Shown here: positions 59,424-64,000 of the stretch, in pieces
How positions within the stretch are numbered: the first letter of the stretch is position 1
Layout of the letters: each line of letters starts with the position of its first letter
Assembly: GCA_910584055.1 (NCBI GenBank)
Contig: CAJTZS010000016.1
Coordinates: forward strand, 1-64,000
Length of the DNA: 64,000 nt
DNA from: an uncultured Muribaculaceae bacterium
Lineage (GTDB): Bacteria > Bacteroidota > Bacteroidia > Bacteroidales > Muribaculaceae
Direction: 5' to 3'
The notes under the pieces: model-generated
The model's input: only the letters and a program-made list of their open reading frames with translations
What the model was told of the DNA's origin: nothing
Database searches by the model: none
Position numbers and translations under genes: made by a program

Positions 59424-60002
59424 ATGAAAATCAAGACAAGAATATTGATGCTTTCAATGCTTTTCGGCATCACTGTTGCCATGAGCAGCTGTGAAGATAA
59501 CAAAAGCTATTCAGAACTTCTGACAGAGGAGGAGCATGCTGTTAACTGGTATCTTGCCCAGCATACTGTAACATTGCAGATTCCGGAAAACAGTAATTTT
59601 GAGGTGGGGAAGAATGCTCCTTATTATAAAATGGATAAGGACGGGTATGTGTATATGCAGGTAATAAACAAAGGAGATATGGATGATCGTCCGGAAAAAG
59701 GAGATCTGGTTTATTTCCGGTTCATGCGTCTCAATATTAAAAATTATCAGTCGTCGGGCGGACAGGTATGGGAAGGGAATGCCGAGGATTTTGAAAAGCC
59801 TTCAAACACAAGCCTTGTATACGGCAACAATGTCCTTACATCTACAACAATGTATGGAGATGGAATCCAGATTCCGTTGGAGTATCTGGGATATAACTGT
59901 GAGGTGAATCTGGTTATAAAGTCGCCGGAAGGATTCACCGAAGATGTAAGCCAGTGTATTCCATATGTGTACAACATACGTTATTTCAAAGCGGAATATT
60001 GA
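59424..60002 (+). CDS. DUF4827 lipoprotein
   Basis: A 192-residue lipoprotein (MLSMLFGITVAMSSCED; Cys near 23). The body matches DUF4827: LTEEEHAVNWYLAQHTV, PYYKMDKDGYVYMQVINKG and GDLVYFRFMRLNI. The fold is related to peptidyl-prolyl isomerases of the FKBP type, but catalytic activity is not shown. It is anchored in the envelope. It comes right after repeat A2 and 47 bp before glmM. Confidence 0.82.
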   Translation: MKIKTRILMLSMLFGITVAMSSCEDNKSYSELLTEEEHAVNWYLAQHTVTLQIPENSNFEVGKNAPYYKMDKDGYVYMQVINKGDMDDRPEKGDLVYFRFMRLNIKNYQSSGGQVWEGNAEDFEKPSNTSLVYGNNVLTSTTMYGDGIQIPLEYLGYNCEVNLVIKSPEGFTEDVSQCIPYVYNIRYFKAEY

Positions 60003-60049
60003 AAATTATGTCGCAAAATAATCTGTTTAACATATAATATTACAATATC

Positions 60050-61435
60050 GTGTCACTTATAAAATCTATTTCCGGTATCCGAGGTACAATCGGCGGCAAG
60101 CCGGGAGACGGCCTCAGCGCCGTTGACGTTGTTAAATTTACGGCTTCTTATGCCTCATTTATAAGAGAAACATATAGCGGGGAGGGCAATGCGATTGTTG
60201 TGGGTCGTGATGCTCGCTTATCAGGTAAAATGGTTGAGAATCTGGTGGTCGGCACACTCATGTCGATGGGATTCGATGTAATAAATATAGGGAAGGCATC
60301 AACTCCTACAACGGAACTTGCCGTGACTGGTGAACATGCCTGTGGCGGCATAATAATAACTGCAAGTCACAATCCTGTACAATGGAATGCATTGAAACTC
60401 TTGAATCATAAAGGTGAATTCCTGTCTGACAAAGAGGGAAAAGACGTAATAAGGAGAGCTGAAGAGGATTCATATGAATTTTCGGAAGTGTTCGAGCTTG
60501 GACATGAGTTAAAAAACGAGACATGGGGCATGCGTCATATCGAGATGGTAAAAGCGTTGAATCTTGTTGATGTTGATGCCATAACGAAAAAGGATTTTAC
60601 AGTAGCAATAGACGGTATCAATTCAGTAGGAGGTGATATTATTCCTTCTCTACTACGTTCTCTCGGGGTGAAGAATATAATAGAATTGAATTGTGAATCA
60701 ACAGGCAAGTTCGCTCATACTCCGGAGCCGATACCGCAAAATCTTACCGGCATTTCCGAGGTTATGAGGGAAAAGAAAGCAGATGTCGGTTTTGTGGTGG
60801 ATCCGGATGTCGATCGTCTTGCCATAGTGATGGAAAACGGAGAGATGTTTGTAGAGGAGAATACTCTTGTCGCGATTGCAGACTATGTCCTTTCAAATAC
60901 TCCTGGATCTACCGTTTCCAATCTCAGCAGTTCTCGCGGACTCCGAGATGTGACACGTAAGCATGGTTGTGAATATTCAGCGGCTGCGGTTGGCGAAGTG
61001 AATGTGGTTGCTAAAATGAAGGAAGTGGGGGCTATAATCGGTGGTGAAGGTAACGGAGGGGTTATATATCCCGAACTGCATTATGGTCGTGACGCCCTTG
61101 TTGGTGTGGCCTTATTTCTTACGTTAATGGCAAAGTCAGGAAAAACGGTTTCTGAAATCAGGGCCGGCCTTCCGCAGTATGAAATAGCAAAGAATAAAAT
61201 AGAGCTTACGCCCGATATTGATGTCGATGCTATCCTTGAAGCTGTCAAGAACCATTTTTCAAATGAAGAAGTCAATGACATAGATGGCGTGAAGATTGAT
61301 TTCAAAAACTCCTGGGTGCATCTTCGTAAGTCGAATACCGAACCAATTATCCGCATATACAGTGAGGCGGAGACTATGGCCAAGGCTGATGAACTTGCCG
61401 AGAGTATCAAACGAATAATAAATAGTCTCGGTTAA
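60050..61435 (+). CDS. glmM: Phosphoglucosamine mutase
   Basis: A 461-residue alpha-D-phosphohexomutase. ISGIRGTIGG opens the chain; GGIIITASHNPVQWNALK holds the phosphoserine (about residue 103); VDPDVDRLAIV binds magnesium; GGEGNGGVIYPELH and RKSNTEPIIRIYSE bind sugar and phosphate. It interconverts glucosamine-6-phosphate and glucosamine-1-phosphate for UDP-GlcNAc synthesis. Start is GTG 60050. It is 26 bp upstream of sppA. Confidence 0.93.
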   Translation: MSLIKSISGIRGTIGGKPGDGLSAVDVVKFTASYASFIRETYSGEGNAIVVGRDARLSGKMVENLVVGTLMSMGFDVINIGKASTPTTELAVTGEHACGGIIITASHNPVQWNALKLLNHKGEFLSDKEGKDVIRRAEEDSYEFSEVFELGHELKNETWGMRHIEMVKALNLVDVDAITKKDFTVAIDGINSVGGDIIPSLLRSLGVKNIIELNCESTGKFAHTPEPIPQNLTGISEVMREKKADVGFVVDPDVDRLAIVMENGEMFVEENTLVAIADYVLSNTPGSTVSNLSSSRGLRDVTRKHGCEYSAAAVGEVNVVAKMKEVGAIIGGEGNGGVIYPELHYGRDALVGVALFLTLMAKSGKTVSEIRAGLPQYEIAKNKIELTPDIDVDAILEAVKNHFSNEEVNDIDGVKIDFKNSWVHLRKSNTEPIIRIYSEAETMAKADELAESIKRIINSLG

Positions 61436-61461
61436 GAGGCAGTTGGATAAACTTAGTCCGT

Positions 61462-63249
61462 ATGTTAAAGAAATTCTTTCTAAATACGCTTTCTTCATTT
61501 GTAGGAGCGTGGGTCGCATTGATTCTTTTCGGAATCGTTGGCGCTATTGTCGCAGTAGGGCTTGTCGCCAAGATTCAAGGCACGGAAGGCTCGACAGGTG
61601 TTAAAAAACATTCGATACTTACTCTTGAACTTAATGGCCCTATTGCAGAGTCAGAGACTCCGGCATCTATCGATTATATAACATTAATGTCCGGAAACGT
61701 TGATAAGCCACAGACACTTAATGTGATAGTTGAGGGCATTAAGGAAGCTGCCAACAATAAGGATATAGACGCTATTTACATAAAATGCGGCTCTGCATCT
61801 GCATCTCCTGCAACATTTAATGCGATAAGAACAGCTGTAAAGGATTTTAAGAAATCGGGAAAGAAAATCTATGCTTACGGAGACGTGTATACGCTTGGCA
61901 CGTATTATGTTGCAAGTGTGGCGGATAAGGTTTTCCTTAATCCATATGGGGAGATAGCTGTTCAAGGTCTCGGATCTACGACAATGTTTCTTAAGGGGTT
62001 ATTCGATAAATTGGGCGTCGAGTTTCAGGTTGTGAAAGTCGGCACGTTCAAATCGGCGGTTGAACCTTATATATCCACACAAATGAGTGAGCCTGCAAGA
62101 GCACAGCTTGATACATTGTTTTCCACAATGTGGGATTATATGAAAAAAGGCATTTGTGAAAACCGCAAAAAGCTCACTGCATCCGAAATTGATTCGTTAG
62201 TTAACAATGGGTTGATGTTCTCATCTGCCGATGCGGCGGTGAAAGCAGGGCTTGTGGATGAAGCGGTCTATGAAAGGACGATGGATGAACGTCTTGCAAA
62301 GCTTGTTGATGTTGACAAGAAAAAATTGAACTTTGTTTCACCCTCGACACTTGTCGGGCAGTTGCCATGGACAGATGCTTATTCAAGTAAAAACAACATA
62401 GCCGTTTTGTATGCGACAGGTGAAATTGTGGACGGTGCAACAACGGGTATAAATTATCAGAAACTTGTCCCTATTATCACTCAACTTGCTGATGATGAAA
62501 ATGTAAAGGGGCTTGTTCTCAGAGTGAATTCACCGGGTGGCTCTGCCTTCGGTAGTGACCAGATAGGTGATGCTCTTGATTATTTCCAATCAAAGAAGAA
62601 GCCGTTGGCTGTATCTATGGGAGATTACGCTGCTTCAGGCGGATATTGGATTTCTTGCGGGGCAGATAGAATTTTTGCAGATCCGTTGACTATAACAGGA
62701 TCGATAGGAATCTTCGGGTTAATACCGAATGTTAAAGGTCTTGCTGACAAGCTTGGCATTAATCTTCAGTCTGTTGCCACTAATCCGGCTGCCGATTTTC
62801 CTACTTTGTACTATCCAATGGATGAAAAGCAGCTTGCGATCATGCAGAAATATGTTGAAAATGGATACGACCGTTTTATAAAGCGAGTTGCCAAGGGCCG
62901 CAAGATGCCGGAAGCAAAAGTAAGGCAGATTGCCGAGGGGCGTGTATGGAATGCAATGAAGGCAAAAGAAATCGGTTTGGTAGATGAATTAGGGTCTCTC
63001 AATAACGCTATTGAATGGACTGCAAAGAAAGCGGACATTTTCAACAAGTATGACATTTCTGTCTATCCTGTCTATGAACCTTCTGTCTGGGATGTGATTT
63101 CATCGAGCAATCTCGAGGCTGCAAAACTTATGAAGGCATCATACGATGATGATGTAAAGGCTGTTGCTACGGAGATAGCGCAGAAAATATTATCCCGTAA
63201 CAGGATATTGGCACGTATGCCAGAGTTTGAGATTGTCATAGGGCGGTAA
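61462..63249 (+). CDS. sppA: Signal peptide peptidase SppA (67-kDa type)
   Basis: A 595-residue inner-membrane peptidase with an N-terminal span (VALILFGIVGAIVAVGLVA). It has two related crotonase-like halves. The first holds YYVASVADKVFLNP (lysine of the dyad), and the second has VNSPGGSAFGSDQI and SMGDYAASGGYWISCGAD (nucleophile Ser near 385-395), with TITGSIGIFG after it. It degrades cleaved signal peptides in the membrane. It is followed by lpxK 19 bp later, an order known in Bacteroidales. Confidence 0.93.
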   Translation: MLKKFFLNTLSSFVGAWVALILFGIVGAIVAVGLVAKIQGTEGSTGVKKHSILTLELNGPIAESETPASIDYITLMSGNVDKPQTLNVIVEGIKEAANNKDIDAIYIKCGSASASPATFNAIRTAVKDFKKSGKKIYAYGDVYTLGTYYVASVADKVFLNPYGEIAVQGLGSTTMFLKGLFDKLGVEFQVVKVGTFKSAVEPYISTQMSEPARAQLDTLFSTMWDYMKKGICENRKKLTASEIDSLVNNGLMFSSADAAVKAGLVDEAVYERTMDERLAKLVDVDKKKLNFVSPSTLVGQLPWTDAYSSKNNIAVLYATGEIVDGATTGINYQKLVPIITQLADDENVKGLVLRVNSPGGSAFGSDQIGDALDYFQSKKKPLAVSMGDYAASGGYWISCGADRIFADPLTITGSIGIFGLIPNVKGLADKLGINLQSVATNPAADFPTLYYPMDEKQLAIMQKYVENGYDRFIKRVAKGRKMPEAKVRQIAEGRVWNAMKAKEIGLVDELGSLNNAIEWTAKKADIFNKYDISVYPVYEPSVWDVISSSNLEAAKLMKASYDDDVKAVATEIAQKILSRNRILARMPEFEIVIGR

Positions 63250-63268
63250 AGATTTTATTATACGAGTT

Positions 63269-64000
63269 ATGGCACCAGACACTAAGACAAAGATATTAAA
63301 ATATATACTGACTCCGTTCTCATGGATTTACGGAGTTGTCATGGCTGTGCGTAACTGGTTGTTCGATAATAATATATTGCCGCATGAAGAGTTTGACATA
63401 CCTATAGTAAGTGTAGGGAATCTCACTGTGGGGGGCACCGGAAAAACACCTCACACAGAATATATCGTTGAGATGCTCGCCATGGAGTACAATACCGCTG
63501 TGCTTAGCAGGGGATACAAGAGGAAAACCAAGGGTTTTATAATTGCAAATTCGAACAGTACTCCTGACAGTGTTGGGGATGAACCACTTCAGATATATCA
63601 TAAATTCGGGTATAGAGTAAAGGTTGCAGTCTGTGAAGACCGCCGTAAGGGTATAAGGGAGCTGGTTCGTCAATTCCCCACACTTGAGCTTATTGTGCTC
63701 GATGATGCGTTCCAGCACCGATATGTTAAGCCTAAGGTTTCGGTGCTGCTTATGGATTATAACCGTCCTCTTTATAAAGACAGACTTCTTCCTTTGGGGC
63801 GGCTTAGAGAAAGTCCACATCAAATAAACAGGGCGGATATGGTTATTGTTACCAAATGTCCGCATGATATAACACCTCTCGATTTCAGGCTTGTTCAGAA
63901 GAATCTTGACCTCATGACATTCCAGAAGCTGTATTTTTCGAGATATACTTATGGAGGTCTGCTCCCTGTATTCCCTGATGACGACCCATATCAGGCCTCT
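63269..64000 (+). CDS. lpxK: Tetraacyldisaccharide 4'-kinase (partial)
   Basis: 244 codons are visible before the window ends without a stop. The family Walker A variant VGNLTVGGTGKTPHTEYIVEM (about 48-68), SRGYKRKTKGF and VLDDAFQHRYVKP with the conserved Asp and His are clear; LPLGRLRE follows. LpxK phosphorylates the lipid A precursor at 4' with ATP, at the inner-membrane face. The start ATG 63269 lies 19 bp after sppA. The protein normally has 330-370 residues, so the last third lies beyond the edge. Confidence 0.92.
   Translation, partial: MAPDTKTKILKYILTPFSWIYGVVMAVRNWLFDNNILPHEEFDIPIVSVGNLTVGGTGKTPHTEYIVEMLAMEYNTAVLSRGYKRKTKGFIIANSNSTPDSVGDEPLQIYHKFGYRVKVAVCEDRRKGIRELVRQFPTLELIVLDDAFQHRYVKPKVSVLLMDYNRPLYKDRLLPLGRLRESPHQINRADMVIVTKCPHDITPLDFRLVQKNLDLMTFQKLYFSRYTYGGLLPVFPDDDPYQAS

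Overview
The window looks like chromosome from a gut Bacteroidota of the order Bacteroidales; the gene families fit a Muribaculaceae-like or related genome, but that placement is inference. Pointers are: promoters of the TAnnTTTG / TTTG type with little sign of Shine-Dalgarno sites, a PPi-dependent phosphofructokinase of the long form, DUF4250, DUF4827 and DUF5686 families, PorT-like and DcaP-like outer-membrane barrels, and lipid A genes (kdsB, lpxA, lpxK).

Layout. 1-1194: the 3' end of an unidentified gene, then about 1 kb of decayed sequence holding a promoter-to-terminator unit that could be a small RNA. 1195-3403: a LuxR-type regulator divergent from a DUF1349 protein, followed by a frameshifted VOC gene and an acyltransferase-3 gene cut to about 100 codons. 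3447-18833: an exopolysaccharide/capsule locus. Its first gene fuses a degenerate tyrosine-recombinase-like region to a NusG-like (NGN plus KOW) antitermination module. After a 361-bp leader come flippase, glycosyltransferases, an FrhB-like iron-sulfur protein paired with a pyruvyl transferase, acyltransferases, an EpsG-type polymerase, an ATP-grasp enzyme and a polysaccharide deacetylase. Base composition is markedly AT-rich from about 5.1 to 13.6 kb, suggesting transfer.

19028-31756: a secreted beta-propeller, tRNA-Cys, a lipid glycosyltransferase with a YbhN-like membrane protein, kdsB, PPi-phosphofructokinase, a thioredoxin-like lipoprotein, an MFS transporter, a Spi-domain protein, malate dehydrogenase and a DcaP-like porin. 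31758-39471: a GH43-GH97 fusion and a GH51 arabinofuranosidase, then dTDP-sugar genes fdtA and fdtB, DUF4250 and CYTH. 39476-52320: envelope genes (DUF5686, LysM protein, PorT-like barrel), cdsA, lpxA and a complete RND efflux operon on the minus strand. 52792-64000: housekeeping genes (mtnN, Sua5 family, topB, mazG, NrnA-like, glmM, sppA, lpxK).

The most unusual feature is a dispersed family of about 182-195-bp elements (20345-20527, 29079-29273, 52589-52772, 59217-59398). Each has terminal inverted repeats of about 20 bp, a nested central hairpin, and a short open frame of 36-48 codons. Paired changes preserve the hairpins between the two closest copies, so structure appears to be under selection. 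The second highlight is the recombinase-like/NusG-like fusion heading the polysaccharide locus.
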